35,508 nucleotides of DNA from positions 1-35,508 of the forward strand of contig JALOPX010000008.1 in NCBI GenBank assembly GCA_025453655.1, read 5' to 3'. Below the pieces are notes generated by a model. The model was given only the letters and a program-made list of their open reading frames with translations, was not told where the DNA came from and searched no databases. The translations under genes and the position numbers were made by a program. Positions within the stretch are counted from its first letter, which is position 1. Each line of letters opens with the position of its first letter. The stretch is from Candidatus Krumholzibacteriia bacterium (GTDB lineage Bacteria > Krumholzibacteriota > Krumholzibacteriia > Krumholzibacteriales > Krumholzibacteriaceae). Positions 10,049 to 19,885 of the stretch are shown here, piece after piece.

Positions 10049-11087
10049 AATAAAACACCATCCCCGCCATCACGAGAACCATCGCGAAGAGCGCCGCCGG
10101 GTATCCCCATTTCGACCCGAGCTCGGGCATGAACTTGAAATTCATCCCGTAAACCCCCGCGACGAAGGTCACCGGGATGAATATGGTCGAGATTATGGTG
10201 AGCACCTTCATCACGTCGTTAAGCCTGTTGCTGATGCTGGAGACGTATATGTCGAGGAGGCCGGCCATCATCTCGCGGAGCGATTCGACCGAATCGATCA
10301 CCCTGATCGCGTGGTCGTAGACGTCCCTGAGATAGACCTTCGTGCCGGCCGATATCAGGCGCGACTCCCCCCTTTCGAGCCCGCTTATGACCTCCCGCAG
10401 CGGCCAGACCGATCTTCTCAGCAGGAGCATGTCGCGCTTTATCGATTGTATCTCGCGAAGGACTTCGGGCGAGGGATCGCCGAGAACGATATCTTCGATC
10501 GCCTCGATGCGGTCCCCCTTTTTCTCGATGATGGTGAAATAGTTGTCGACGATCACGTCTATGAGGGAATAGGCGAGGAAATCGGCGCCGCTCTTCGTGA
10601 TGCGCCCCTTTTTCCGTATCCTCTCCCTGACCGGCTCGAAGACGTCGCCCGGTATCTCCTGAAAGGAGAGCACGTAGTTGGAACCCACGACAAGGCTGAC
10701 CTGTTCCGAAACGATCCGGCCCGTTTCCCCGTCGTGGGAGAGCATGTTCAGGACGATGTAGATGAAATCCTCGAATTCCTCCATCTTCGGCCTTTGCTGC
10801 GCGTGGACGATGTCCTCGAGGACCAGCGGATGTATCCCGAACCTTTCGCCCAGCTTCTCGACCAGCTCGATATCGTACAGCCCGTCGATGTTTATCCACG
10901 TCACCGTCGGCTCGTCCCTGAAGGGGAAGCACTCTTCGATCCTCCCGATCACCTTCTCAGTGAACGTATCCTCGCCGTAGTCGATGACGGTCATCACGAC
11001 CCCGTCGTCTTTTTTGCCGCCCCCGTAGAAAAGCGTCCCGGGCGGAAGGCCCGCCGGTTTTTTGCTCGTTCTGTAATATTTCGACAT
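10026..11087 (-). CDS. corA: CorA-family Mg2+/Co2+ transporter
   Basis: C-terminal VAGVYGMNFKFMPELGSKWGYP with GMN motif plus two TMs. Confidence 0.95.
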   Translation of the reverse strand: MSKYYRTSKKPAGLPPGTLFYGGGKKDDGVVMTVIDYGEDTFTEKVIGRIEECFPFRDEPTVTWINIDGLYDIELVEKLGERFGIHPLVLEDIVHAQQRPKMEEFEDFIYIVLNMLSHDGETGRIVSEQVSLVVGSNYVLSFQEIPGDVFEPVRERIRKKGRITKSGADFLAYSLIDVIVDNYFTIIEKKGDRIEAIEDIVLGDPSPEVLREIQSIKRDMLLLRRSVWPLREVISGLERGESRLISAGTKVYLRDVYDHAIRVIDSVESLREMMAGLLDIYVSSISNRLNDVMKVLTIISTIFIPVTFVAGVYGMNFKFMPELGSKWGYPAALFAMVLVMAGMVFYFRKRRWL

Positions 11088-11265
11088 GATTCCACCTCTC
11101 TGAAGGATCGGCGCGGCGCGTGCACGGCTGATCGGAGCGGAGCGCGATGCCGCATTCCGGCCACGACTTGTGGAACGCTATCCGAATCGCGGCGTATTTT
11201 CCAGAACTAATTGGGACGGGGCGCCCCGCGGGCCCGGGAGCCGTTCGGGCGGATCGGCCGGCGCG

Positions 11266-12105
11266 TCAATATTCGGCCGGGAGATCCTTGATCTGCGCGT
11301 ATGTGAAAACCGGGCCGTCCTTGCATACGAAAACCGGTCCCACGTTGCATCGGCCGCACTTGCCGATGCCGCACTTCATGCGGTTCTCCAGAGTCGTGAA
11401 GATGGCGTCCGGCTTGAAGCCGGCCTTGTCCAGGGCGATGAAGGTGAATTTTATCATGATCGGCGGGCCGCAGACGATCGCTATGGTATTCTCGCTCGAA
11501 GGGGCCATCCCTTCGAGAACGGTCGGGACGAAGCCCACCTTCCCCTTCCATTCGGGGGTTTCCCCGCCGGGATCGACGGTCGTCACGATCTTCACGTCCG
11601 GACGCGCGGCCCATTCCTCCAGCTCGCGCTTGTACACGAGGTCGGCCACCGTGCGGGCGCCGTAGAGGATCGTAACATCCCTGAACCAGTCGCGCCTGTC
11701 GAGGCAGTTCCAGATGAGGCAGCGCATCGGGGGCAGGGCGATCCCGCCCGCGATGAAGAGCAGGTTCTTTCCCTTCCACTCCTCGATGGGGAAGGTGTTG
11801 CCGTAGGGCCCCCTGAAACCGATCGTGTCCCCCTCCTCGAGCTCGAAGAGCGCCGAGGTGACGCGACCCGCCTGCCGGAAGGTGCACTCGATATACCCCT
11901 CGCGGGTCGGGGAGGACGCGATGCAGAATGTGCATTCCCCCTCGCCGAAAACCGAGTACTCGCCGAACTGCCCGGCCTTGAAGGAGAACCTGCGGCCCTC
12001 CTCGGGATCGTTGAACAGCAGCCTGAAGGTCTTCACCCCGGGAGCCTCCTCGGTGATCTTCTCGATGCGCATTACGCTGGGCTTGTAAACGTTGGCGTCG
12101 CTCAT
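11266..12105 (-). CDS. flxA: FAD/NAD(P)-binding oxidoreductase with C-terminal [2Fe-2S], FlxA-like
   Basis: FKAGQFGEYSVFGEGE, FRGPYGNTFP, FIAGGIALPPMR, CGPPIMIKF, MKCGIGKCGRCNVGPVFVCKDGPVF; ATG at 12105 overlaps the upstream gene by 4 nt. Confidence 0.88.
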   Translation of the reverse strand: MSDANVYKPSVMRIEKITEEAPGVKTFRLLFNDPEEGRRFSFKAGQFGEYSVFGEGECTFCIASSPTREGYIECTFRQAGRVTSALFELEEGDTIGFRGPYGNTFPIEEWKGKNLLFIAGGIALPPMRCLIWNCLDRRDWFRDVTILYGARTVADLVYKRELEEWAARPDVKIVTTVDPGGETPEWKGKVGFVPTVLEGMAPSSENTIAIVCGPPIMIKFTFIALDKAGFKPDAIFTTLENRMKCGIGKCGRCNVGPVFVCKDGPVFTYAQIKDLPAEY

Positions 12106-13130
12106 GACTTGGCCTCCAGGAGGTCGATGAGGTGTTCCTTTATATTCATGTCGACCGGGCAGGCGCGCGAGCAGCGTCCGCATCCCACGCATCCGAAGAC
12201 GTCCTGCCGCTCCGGCATATAGCTGAATTTGTGCATCAGGCGCTGGCGCCAGCGGGCCCCCTGCTCCTCGCGGGGATTATGCCCCGATGTGTGTATGGTG
12301 AAGGCGGGGAATCCGCACGAATCCCAGCAGCGGAGCCTCACGCCGCGGCTCGTCGTCCCCTCGTCCTGGATGTCGAAGCAGGCGCAGGTCGGGCAGACGT
12401 AGGCGCAGGCGCCGCAGCCGAGGCAGCGAAGGGCCTGCCCGTCCCACAGCGCGTCGTCGTCGAAACGGGCCTTCGCGCGTTCGCCCGCCTCCTCGCGCGT
12501 AAACGACTTTTCGATCCGGGCGAGGGCCGAATCCTTGTCCGCCCCGGCGGGAGCCGGCAGGAAGAGCTCAGGAGCGAGCTCCACGAGGGCTTTCCCCTTC
12601 GCCGTGACGATCTCCGCGAGAAAATCTCCGGAAGCCAGCCTCGTCAGGAGGATGTCGCTCCCTTCTGTCGATCCGGGGCCGAGCCCGACCGACGCGCAGA
12701 AGCAGTATTCGTCGCCCGCCGCGCAGCTGAGGCCCACGACCGTCAGCTTCTCGAGGCGCGCCTTGAAGAAGGCGTCCTGCGTGTCCCACGTGAATATCGC
12801 GCCGAGCGAGCCTATGGCAGCCGCGTCGCATGGGTGCATGCCGAGGACGACCGTTTCGGGGAGGGCCGAGAGATCGGGATCGGCCGTTTCCATCGCGCCG
12901 CCCCGCCTCTTGAAGGACAGGATCCGCTCCACTCGCGGGAACAGGAGATTCTTCGCCGACTGAGTCGTCTGGACGTAACCGAGGTCCGCCTCCGCGATCG
13001 AATCGATCGGGGCAAATTCGACCCGGGCGCCTTCGCAAACCGGGGCATGGACCTTTCGTCCGGCGGCGTTGATCTTTTCGACCAACCCGGCGAGCGCCTC
13101 TTTCTTCAAAAGTCTTCTTTCTATTTCCAT
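12102..13130 (-). CDS. flxB: 4Fe-4S dicluster protein (hydrogenase/sulfite-reductase beta-like), FlxB-like
   Basis: LGCGACAYVCPTCACFD and CVGCGRCSRACPVDMNI; next to flxA. Confidence 0.8.
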   Translation of the reverse strand: MEIERRLLKKEALAGLVEKINAAGRKVHAPVCEGARVEFAPIDSIAEADLGYVQTTQSAKNLLFPRVERILSFKRRGGAMETADPDLSALPETVVLGMHPCDAAAIGSLGAIFTWDTQDAFFKARLEKLTVVGLSCAAGDEYCFCASVGLGPGSTEGSDILLTRLASGDFLAEIVTAKGKALVELAPELFLPAPAGADKDSALARIEKSFTREEAGERAKARFDDDALWDGQALRCLGCGACAYVCPTCACFDIQDEGTTSRGVRLRCWDSCGFPAFTIHTSGHNPREEQGARWRQRLMHKFSYMPERQDVFGCVGCGRCSRACPVDMNIKEHLIDLLEAKS

Positions 13131-13134
13131 GGCC

Positions 13135-13953
13135 TCACCTGATGAAGTTTTCCCTGTCGTCCGGGTGGAATGTTGACAGGGCGTAATCGACCTCGGCCTT
13201 CATGCCCGCGCGCTGGTGGAAATTCGATTCGATGTCGCCGATCAGGACGCGGTTGAGAAGGTAGAGCGGGATCCCCACCGGGCACGCGCGCGAACAATCG
13301 CCGCAATCGACGCAGCGGCCCGCCAGGTGCATCGCGCGCATCACGTTCCATTCGAGGTTCCCAAGCTCATGGGATGGGACCGGGATCCACTGCGGCTGGT
13401 TGCATTCCACGGTGCATCGCGGGCAGTAGCACATCGGGCAGGCCTGGCGGCAGGCGTAACACTTGATGCAGCGCGAGATCTGCCCCAGCCAGTACTTCCA
13501 TCTCTCGTCCGGGGACATCGCCCTCACGCGGTCCATCTCGGCCTGCTCGGCCGGATCGATCGGCGAAGCCGCCCCGGCGAGATATTTTTCGATGTCGGCG
13601 AAGGTCTTGAACTCGATGAGCGACCCGTCAGCTCCCGGGGCGAGAACGACGAGCCCGCCCTCGGCGATCTGGAACTCGCCGGCGAGCTGAAGAACGGTTT
13701 TAAGCGCAGGCAGCGTCGCCACGATCGCCGGTTTCCCCAGTTCCTTCACCTCGCGGCGCGTAAGGTAGATGGCGAGATTCTGTCTGCACCGCCCGTCGAA
13801 GATCAGTTCGTCCGCGCGCTCCGGTTCCCTTACGAATATGGCCCTGGCGCGATCCCCCGTCCCCCCGCCGTAACCGATCACGACCCTGACCTCTCCGGCC
13901 TCCAGCAAAGCCCTTGCCTTTTTCCTCAGCTCGTCCAACGGGAACCTCCTCAT
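13135..13953 (-). CDS. flxC: 4Fe-4S dicluster protein, FlxC-like
   Basis: CIKCYACRQACPMCYCPRCTVECNQPQW and CVDCGDCSRACPVGIPL; position in hdr-flx operon. Confidence 0.75.
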   Translation of the reverse strand: MRRFPLDELRKKARALLEAGEVRVVIGYGGGTGDRARAIFVREPERADELIFDGRCRQNLAIYLTRREVKELGKPAIVATLPALKTVLQLAGEFQIAEGGLVVLAPGADGSLIEFKTFADIEKYLAGAASPIDPAEQAEMDRVRAMSPDERWKYWLGQISRCIKCYACRQACPMCYCPRCTVECNQPQWIPVPSHELGNLEWNVMRAMHLAGRCVDCGDCSRACPVGIPLYLLNRVLIGDIESNFHQRAGMKAEVDYALSTFHPDDRENFIR

Positions 13954-14402
13954 ACCGCGCCGGCGCGGTCGATCTTCCTGAAATTCTCGTACGGTCCCAG
14001 TTTGCGCACCGCTTCAACCGTCGTGTTGACCACATCGGCCCACTTGGCCCCCTCGGCGGCCGAGACCCAGGAAAACTGAACCCTCTCGACGTCGATCCCC
14101 ATGAAATCGAGGAGGCCGCGGAAGAGGATCCAGCGGCGACGCGCGTGGAAGTTGCCCGATGTGTAGTGGCAATCGTTCGGGTGGCATCCCGAGATTATGA
14201 TCCCGTCGGCTCCCTCGGCGAACGCCTTCAGGAGCAGCATGAAATCGATGCGCCCCGTGCACGGGAAACGGATGACCTCGACGTTCGGGGAATACTTTAT
14301 CCTGCTCGTGCCGGTAAGATCGGCTCCGGCGTAGGTGCACCAGTTGCAGACGAAGGCGACTATCCGCGGTTCAAATTCCGGCATCGGGTTCACTCCTGTC
14401 AA
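13950..14402 (-). CDS. flxD: MvhD/FlxD-type iron-sulfur electron-transfer subunit
   Basis: VAFVCNWCTYAGADLTGTSRIKY, VIRFPCTGRID, GCHPNDCHYTSGN motifs; alternative ATG at 14384. Confidence 0.9.
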   Translation of the reverse strand: MTGVNPMPEFEPRIVAFVCNWCTYAGADLTGTSRIKYSPNVEVIRFPCTGRIDFMLLLKAFAEGADGIIISGCHPNDCHYTSGNFHARRRWILFRGLLDFMGIDVERVQFSWVSAAEGAKWADVVNTTVEAVRKLGPYENFRKIDRAGAV

Positions 14403-16392
14403 GCAGGGCCATGACTTCGGCGAAAACCTGTTCGTTCGAAAAACCCTGCAGATCTATGGCTTTCGTGCGGCAGACCGCCACGCAGGTGCCGCAGCCCTGG
14501 CACAGGCCCGGGTTGACCTTCGCCACCGTCTTTATCAGTTTGCCGTCGCGCGTCCGGATCTCCTCGCGCTCTATGGCCTGGTAGGGACAGGCCGCCTGGC
14601 AGAGGAAACAGCCGACGCACGTCGAATAAAGGGGCGGCGCGCTGCGGTTCACGACCGCTATTACCGGCTCCCTGGTCAGCTCGTCCTGCGAGAAGAGTGC
14701 GCCGACCTTCGACGCCGCGCCGGAGGCCTGGGCCACCGACTCGGGGATGTCCTTCGGGGCCTGGCAGGCGCCGGCGAGGAATATACCGGCCGTGTTCGTT
14801 TCCACCGGCTTCAATTTCGGATGGGCCTCGGCGAAGAATTTGTGGGCGTCATAGGAGACGTGCATCTTCTGCGCGAGCTCCTCGGCGCCGTCGTTCGCCA
14901 CCGCGGCGGTCGCGAGGACCACCATGTCGGCCTCGATCTCGACGGGCTGCGCCCCGAGGAGGGTGTCGGCGCCCTGGACGATCAGCTTCCCCTCGCGCTC
15001 GTATACGCGCGAAACGCGTCCCCGGACATATTTGACGCCGTCCTCCTCGATCGCCCTTCGGACGAACTCCTCGTACATCTTCCCGCCCGCCCTGATGTCC
15101 ATGTAGAAGATATATGCGTTGCCGCCGTGGACCTTGTGGCGGTAGAGCATCGCGTGCTTGGCCGTGTACATGCAGCAGATCTTCGAGCAGTACTCGATCC
15201 CCTTGGCCGGATCGCGCGACCCTGCGCAGGCGATGAAGACGACCGTCTCCGGTTTTTTCCCGTCTGACGGGCGCCTTATCTCGCCGAGGGTCGGCCCGGA
15301 GGCCGAGGCGAGGCGTTCGAACTGCATGCCGTCGATGACGTCCTTGAATTTGCCGAACCCGTATTCCGGGAAGAAATCGCCGTGCTTGATCTCGAAGCCG
15401 GTCGCCAGCACCACCGCTCCGATGTCGGCTTCGACGATCTCGTCCTCCTGGTCGAAGCGGATCGCCTGCGTCGGGCACACCTTTTCGCAGAGCCTGCATT
15501 TGCCCTTGAGATAATAGGTGCAGTTGAGGCGGTCTATCACCGGCTTGTTCGGCACGGCCTGCGGGAACGGCACGTATATCGCGGGCCTCGTCCCGAGCCC
15601 GGCGTCGAACTCGCTCGGGATCTTCCTCGTCGGGCATTTCTGCGAACAGAGGCCGCATCCCGTGCAGGCCTTCATGTCGATGCTTCGCGCCTTCTTGCGG
15701 ATCTTGACCTTGAAGTTGCCGATGAACCCCTCGATGCTCTCGATCTCCGAATAGGTGTGCAGTGTTATGTTAGCGTGCCGCGCCACCTCGACCATCCTCG
15801 GGGTGAGGATGCACTGGGAACAGTCGAGGGTGGGGAATGTTTCCGAGAGCTGCGACATGTGGCCGCCGATCGACGGGGACCGTTCGACCATGATGACCTT
15901 GTGCCCCGCGTTGGCGATATCGAGCGCCGCCTGGATCCCGGCGATCCCGCCTCCTAGCACGAGCGCGGTCTTGGTCACCGGCACCTTGATCGGGACGAGC
16001 GGCTTGTTGCGCCTCACCTTCTCCACGATAACACGCACCAGATCGATCGCCTTCTCCGTCGTCGGGTCGCCCTTCTCGTGAACCCACGAGCAGTGCTCGC
16101 GTATATTGGCCATCTCGCAGAGGAAGGGATTCAGGCCCGCCTCCTCGCAGGCGCGCCGGAAGGTGGGCTCGTGCATGCGGGGCGAACAGGCCCCGACCAC
16201 GACCCCGGTGAGATTCTTCTCCCGGATGGCCTCCTTTATCATGTTCTGCCCCGGATCGGAGCACATGTACTTGTAATCGACGCTGTGGACGACACCCGGT
16301 ATCTTCGCCGCCGCCGCGGCGACCTTCTCGCAGTCGACGGTGGCGCCTATGTTCTCGCCGCAATGGCAGATAAAAACCCCTATGCGCGACAC
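14371..16392 (-). CDS. hdrA: HdrA-like FAD/iron-sulfur protein (CoB-CoM heterodisulfide reductase subunit A family)
   Basis: IGVFICHCGENIG, GGGIAGIQAALDIANAG, CTGCGLCSQKCP, GCFLCQAACPYQAIE, CQGCGTCVAVCRTKAI. Confidence 0.95.
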   Translation of the reverse strand: MSRIGVFICHCGENIGATVDCEKVAAAAAKIPGVVHSVDYKYMCSDPGQNMIKEAIREKNLTGVVVGACSPRMHEPTFRRACEEAGLNPFLCEMANIREHCSWVHEKGDPTTEKAIDLVRVIVEKVRRNKPLVPIKVPVTKTALVLGGGIAGIQAALDIANAGHKVIMVERSPSIGGHMSQLSETFPTLDCSQCILTPRMVEVARHANITLHTYSEIESIEGFIGNFKVKIRKKARSIDMKACTGCGLCSQKCPTRKIPSEFDAGLGTRPAIYVPFPQAVPNKPVIDRLNCTYYLKGKCRLCEKVCPTQAIRFDQEDEIVEADIGAVVLATGFEIKHGDFFPEYGFGKFKDVIDGMQFERLASASGPTLGEIRRPSDGKKPETVVFIACAGSRDPAKGIEYCSKICCMYTAKHAMLYRHKVHGGNAYIFYMDIRAGGKMYEEFVRRAIEEDGVKYVRGRVSRVYEREGKLIVQGADTLLGAQPVEIEADMVVLATAAVANDGAEELAQKMHVSYDAHKFFAEAHPKLKPVETNTAGIFLAGACQAPKDIPESVAQASGAASKVGALFSQDELTREPVIAVVNRSAPPLYSTCVGCFLCQAACPYQAIEREEIRTRDGKLIKTVAKVNPGLCQGCGTCVAVCRTKAIDLQGFSNEQVFAEVMALLDRSEPDAGI

Positions 16393-16395
16393 GGG

Positions 16396-17301
16396 TTACA
16401 CCTCCCCCGCCGCTGCCGGCGATTCGGGCCCCGCGGGAACCTTGCCCGCTGGACGCTCCCTGAATTTGACCGGCACCATGTGGCGGTTGAGGCCGAGCTT
16501 CGCGGGATCGATCCCCATTGCGAGCCCCACCGCCTGGGTTATAAAAATGGCCGGCATGTCGTATTTCCTGTTCATGGCCTTTTCGATGGCGCCCCTGCGA
16601 AGGTCGAGATTGGAATGGCACATCGGGCAGGCGACTATGACGGCCTCGGCGCCTCGTATCCGCGCGTCTTCGAGGATCCGCCCCGAGAGCCTGCCCACGA
16701 GCTCCGTCTTCGAGACCGACAGCCCCGCCCCGCAGCATTCCGTCTTGAATGCCCAGTCGATCGGATCCCCGCCTATCCTCCTTATGATCTCGTCCATGCT
16801 CCGCGGGTCCTCGAGGCGGTCGAATTTAAGGATCTTGTGGGGGCGGACCAGCAGGCACCCGTAGTAGCAGGCGACGCGGCGGTCGAAGGGGGACTTGATT
16901 CTCCCTTCAATCGCCGGCATGACACGGCTGTCCAGAAACTGGAGAACGTTTATGATCTCCGGTTCGCAGCGAAGGTCGTACTCAATTATGGCGGATATGC
17001 GCCGCCTCAGTTCCTCGTCTTCGAGAAGCTCGTGCCGCGTCACCTTCAGCCGGCTGTAGCAGGCCGCGCAGGGGACGACGATCTCCTTCATCCCCGCCGC
17101 CTCGGCCTTCGCAAGGATCCTGGCGGGAAGGGACAGCCCGAGCTCGCGGTTCATGTTGTGGGCGGCGGTCGCGCCGCAGCAGTTCCAGTCGGGCACCGGT
17201 TCGAGCTCGATCCCCGCCCCGGCGGCAACGGCCATCACCGACTCGTTATATTCACGGGATGAACCCTCGAGCGAGCATCCCGGATAGAATCCAAGTTTCA
17301 T
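16396..17301 (-). CDS. hdrB: HdrB-like CCG-domain protein
   Basis: Two CCG modules: PGCSLEGS...NCCGATAA...CAACYSRLK and YYGCLLVRP...CCGAGLS...CPMCHSNLD. Confidence 0.93.
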   Translation of the reverse strand: MKLGFYPGCSLEGSSREYNESVMAVAAGAGIELEPVPDWNCCGATAAHNMNRELGLSLPARILAKAEAAGMKEIVVPCAACYSRLKVTRHELLEDEELRRRISAIIEYDLRCEPEIINVLQFLDSRVMPAIEGRIKSPFDRRVACYYGCLLVRPHKILKFDRLEDPRSMDEIIRRIGGDPIDWAFKTECCGAGLSVSKTELVGRLSGRILEDARIRGAEAVIVACPMCHSNLDLRRGAIEKAMNRKYDMPAIFITQAVGLAMGIDPAKLGLNRHMVPVKFRERPAGKVPAGPESPAAAGEV

Positions 17302-17882
17302 CTTGCATCCTCCCCGCCGGCCTTCGAAGACCTGCTGAAAATGCGCCGGATCAGGGGCAATCCCTTTATCGTCTCGGGGATCAGGTTCAGCTTGCCCTTG
17401 AAATACATCTTCGGGGCGAGCTTCACGTCCTGCAGAAGGTGCATCGAACGCGCCTTGTAGTCGACCACGAGCCCGACCTCATAGAGGCGCCCGGTGTATT
17501 TTATCGAATCGAGGAACGAGCGGTGGAAACGGATGATGTCCTTCGCCCGCGGACTGGTCATTCCGAGGCGCAGCGATTCGTGCCTGAGGTAATCCATCAT
17601 CACGGGGATGTCGATCTCCATCGGGCAGCGCGAGTAGCATGTCTCGCATGTGAGGCAGACCCATATCGTGTACGAGCGAAGAACCTTCTCCTCGAGTTCG
17701 GGGCCTCCCGCCTGCAGCATTCTCAGGATAAGGCTCGGCGGATAGTCCATGTCCGCCGCGAGCGGGCATCCGGCGGAACATTTGCCGCACTGGTAACACT
17801 TGTCCACCGGCACGCCCGTTTGTTCCAGGATTGCGCCGGCGAGAGAGGCTGTGGCTTTGTCATGATGCGCGTCGGTTGACAT
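17298..17882 (-). CDS. hdrC: HdrC-like 4Fe-4S protein
   Basis: CYQCGKCSAGCP and CLTCETCYSRCPMEID; start trimmed from 18026 to the ATG at 17882 with SD GAAAGGAGG. Confidence 0.93.
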   Translation of the reverse strand: MSTDAHHDKATASLAGAILEQTGVPVDKCYQCGKCSAGCPLAADMDYPPSLILRMLQAGGPELEEKVLRSYTIWVCLTCETCYSRCPMEIDIPVMMDYLRHESLRLGMTSPRAKDIIRFHRSFLDSIKYTGRLYEVGLVVDYKARSMHLLQDVKLAPKMYFKGKLNLIPETIKGLPLIRRIFSRSSKAGGEDAR

Positions 17883-18019
17883 GCGGCCTCCTTTCAAGAC
17901 ATTGAGAATCGAATGTATAAAAGAAAGGCGCCGAATGCAAGCATTTAATCCCCCGGAGAGCTGTCCGCGGGCAGGCTCCTCCGCCCCGCGTGAAAAGGGA
18001 TTTAATCCGGGTAAATGGG

Positions 18020-18048
18020 TTGACATGAAAGCCGGGATTTTCTATACT
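18020..18048 (+). promoter_or_regulatory. Candidate sigma70-type promoter for the fdh operon
   Basis: TTGACA (18020-18025), 17-nt spacer, TATACT (18043-18048), about 90 nt upstream of the NuoEF start. Confidence 0.75.
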
Positions 18049-18142
18049 AGCCCGACCGGCCAGGCCGGTTCGATTGGCCCGTTAATCCGGAAACCTTAAC
18101 CGTGGAACAAGTTCAAAGCCATTTAAAGTAACAGGAGTATCT

Positions 18143-19861
18143 ATGCTCTCAGATTCCCTGATCAAGAAGCTCGAGGACGCCGCGGGGAAATACCCCTGCC
18201 GCAAATCCGCCCTGCTTCCGGCGCTCGAGATGGCGCAGGCCGCGAACGGCAACCTGCTCGATCGCGGGGACGTGGCCGAGGTGGCTCAGCAGCTCGGAAC
18301 GACGACGAGCCAGGCCTGGGGCGTGGCGACCTACTACACGATGTTCAACACGAGCCCGGTCGGCAAATGGCACCTTCAGGTCGACACGAACGTCCCGGGC
18401 ATGCTCGCGGGCGCCGACGCGATCGTCGACCGCATCAGGAAACGGCTCGGAATCGAGCCGGGCCAGACGACCCCCGACGGGATGTTCACCCTGTCGATCG
18501 TCGAGGACCTTGGCTCCTGCGGAACCTGCCCCGTAATACAGGTGAACGACACTTACTACGAGAATATGACCCCCGCGAAGGTCGACAGGCTGCTCGAATC
18601 CCTCAAGGGCGGCGTCATGCCTCCCCGCAGGGACGCCGGCGCCTGGGGGTCCGAATGCGGGATCCTTCTCAAGAACAGGGGGAACCGCAAGGCCCGTTCG
18701 ATAAAGGGATACAAGGCGGGCGGCGGATACGCGGCCCTCGAGAAGGCGAGGGGAATGAACCCCGGCGACATCGTGGAGATGGTGAAGCAGGCCACCGTCA
18801 AAGGGCGGGGCGGAGCGGGGTTCCCCGCCGGCATGAAGTGGGGATTCCTCCCGAAGGACGACCCGAGGCCGGTTTACCTGATATGCAACGCCGACGAGGG
18901 GGAGCCGGGCACCTTCAAGGACCGGCAGATCATGGAGTACGATCCCCATCTGCTGATCGAGGGGATAGCCATAGCGGCGCGCGCGATCAAGGCCGCCAAA
19001 GCCTTCATATACATACGCGGGGAGTTCGGATGGATCGCCGACATCCTCGACAAGGCGGTCGCCGAGGCGGGGAAAGCGGGGCTTCTCAGGGAATGCGGCA
19101 TCGTGGTGCATCGCGGCGCCGGCTCCTACGAGTGCGGAGAGGAAACGGCGCTGATCGAATCCCTCGAGGGCAAGCGCGGCGTCCCCCGCATCAAGCCTCC
19201 CTTCCCGGCAAACGTGGGCCTTTACGGGTGCCCGACGATCGTCAACAACGTCGAGACCCTGGCCGTCATCCCGTTCATCGTGCAGAACGGGGCCGAGGCC
19301 TTCAAGGCGATTGGAAGCCCGGCGAATTTCGGCCCCAAGCTTTTCGGCGTCAGCGGCCACGTCAACAGGCCGGGCGTCTATGAATATCCCCTCGGCACCC
19401 CCCTGATGGAGATCATCGAGGCCGCCGGAGGGGTAAAGGGCAACCTCAAGGGAGTGATCGTCGGCGGGCTCTCGGTGCCGATTCTCACCGCCGACGAGGC
19501 GAAGAGCCTGAAGATGGATTTCGATTCGTGCGCCGCCGCCGGGACGATGCTCGGCTCGGGCGGCGTCATGGTGATAAACGATTCCGCGTCGATCCCGAAG
19601 ATAGCCCTCAGGGCGATCCGTTTCTACGCGCACGAATCGTGCGGCCAGTGCACGCCCTGCCGCGAAGGCTCGGCAGTGATCGCGAGGCTCCTCGGAGGGC
19701 TGGTCCGCGGGACGGGCACGACGAAGGACATCGACACGGTCCTTCACATGTGCGACACCATCATGGGAACGACGCTCTGCCCGACGGGGGACGCCTTCTC
19801 CATGCCCATCCGGGCGATGGTCAGGAAGTTCAGAAGTGAATTCGAAGCGTTGGTGAAGTAG
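18143..19861 (+). CDS. NuoE-NuoF fusion; NADH-binding diaphorase subunit of formate dehydrogenase
   Basis: N-terminal NuoE-like fold (YTMFNTSPVGKWHLQV...PVIQVNDTYYENMTP); NuoF motifs GRGGAGFPAGMKWGF, NADEGEPGTFKDR, ESCGQCTPCREG, TLCPTGDAF. Confidence 0.92.
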   Translation: MLSDSLIKKLEDAAGKYPCRKSALLPALEMAQAANGNLLDRGDVAEVAQQLGTTTSQAWGVATYYTMFNTSPVGKWHLQVDTNVPGMLAGADAIVDRIRKRLGIEPGQTTPDGMFTLSIVEDLGSCGTCPVIQVNDTYYENMTPAKVDRLLESLKGGVMPPRRDAGAWGSECGILLKNRGNRKARSIKGYKAGGGYAALEKARGMNPGDIVEMVKQATVKGRGGAGFPAGMKWGFLPKDDPRPVYLICNADEGEPGTFKDRQIMEYDPHLLIEGIAIAARAIKAAKAFIYIRGEFGWIADILDKAVAEAGKAGLLRECGIVVHRGAGSYECGEETALIESLEGKRGVPRIKPPFPANVGLYGCPTIVNNVETLAVIPFIVQNGAEAFKAIGSPANFGPKLFGVSGHVNRPGVYEYPLGTPLMEIIEAAGGVKGNLKGVIVGGLSVPILTADEAKSLKMDFDSCAAAGTMLGSGGVMVINDSASIPKIALRAIRFYAHESCGQCTPCREGSAVIARLLGGLVRGTGTTKDIDTVLHMCDTIMGTTLCPTGDAFSMPIRAMVRKFRSEFEALVK

Positions 19862-19885
19862 GTTTTCAAGACCCAAGGAGTGCTC

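Noticed and set aside
17887-17935. Minus-strand promoter for hdrC (TATACA-like -10 near 17915)
   Set aside because: A TATACA box exists on the minus strand, but no acceptable -35 at 16-18 nt spacing.
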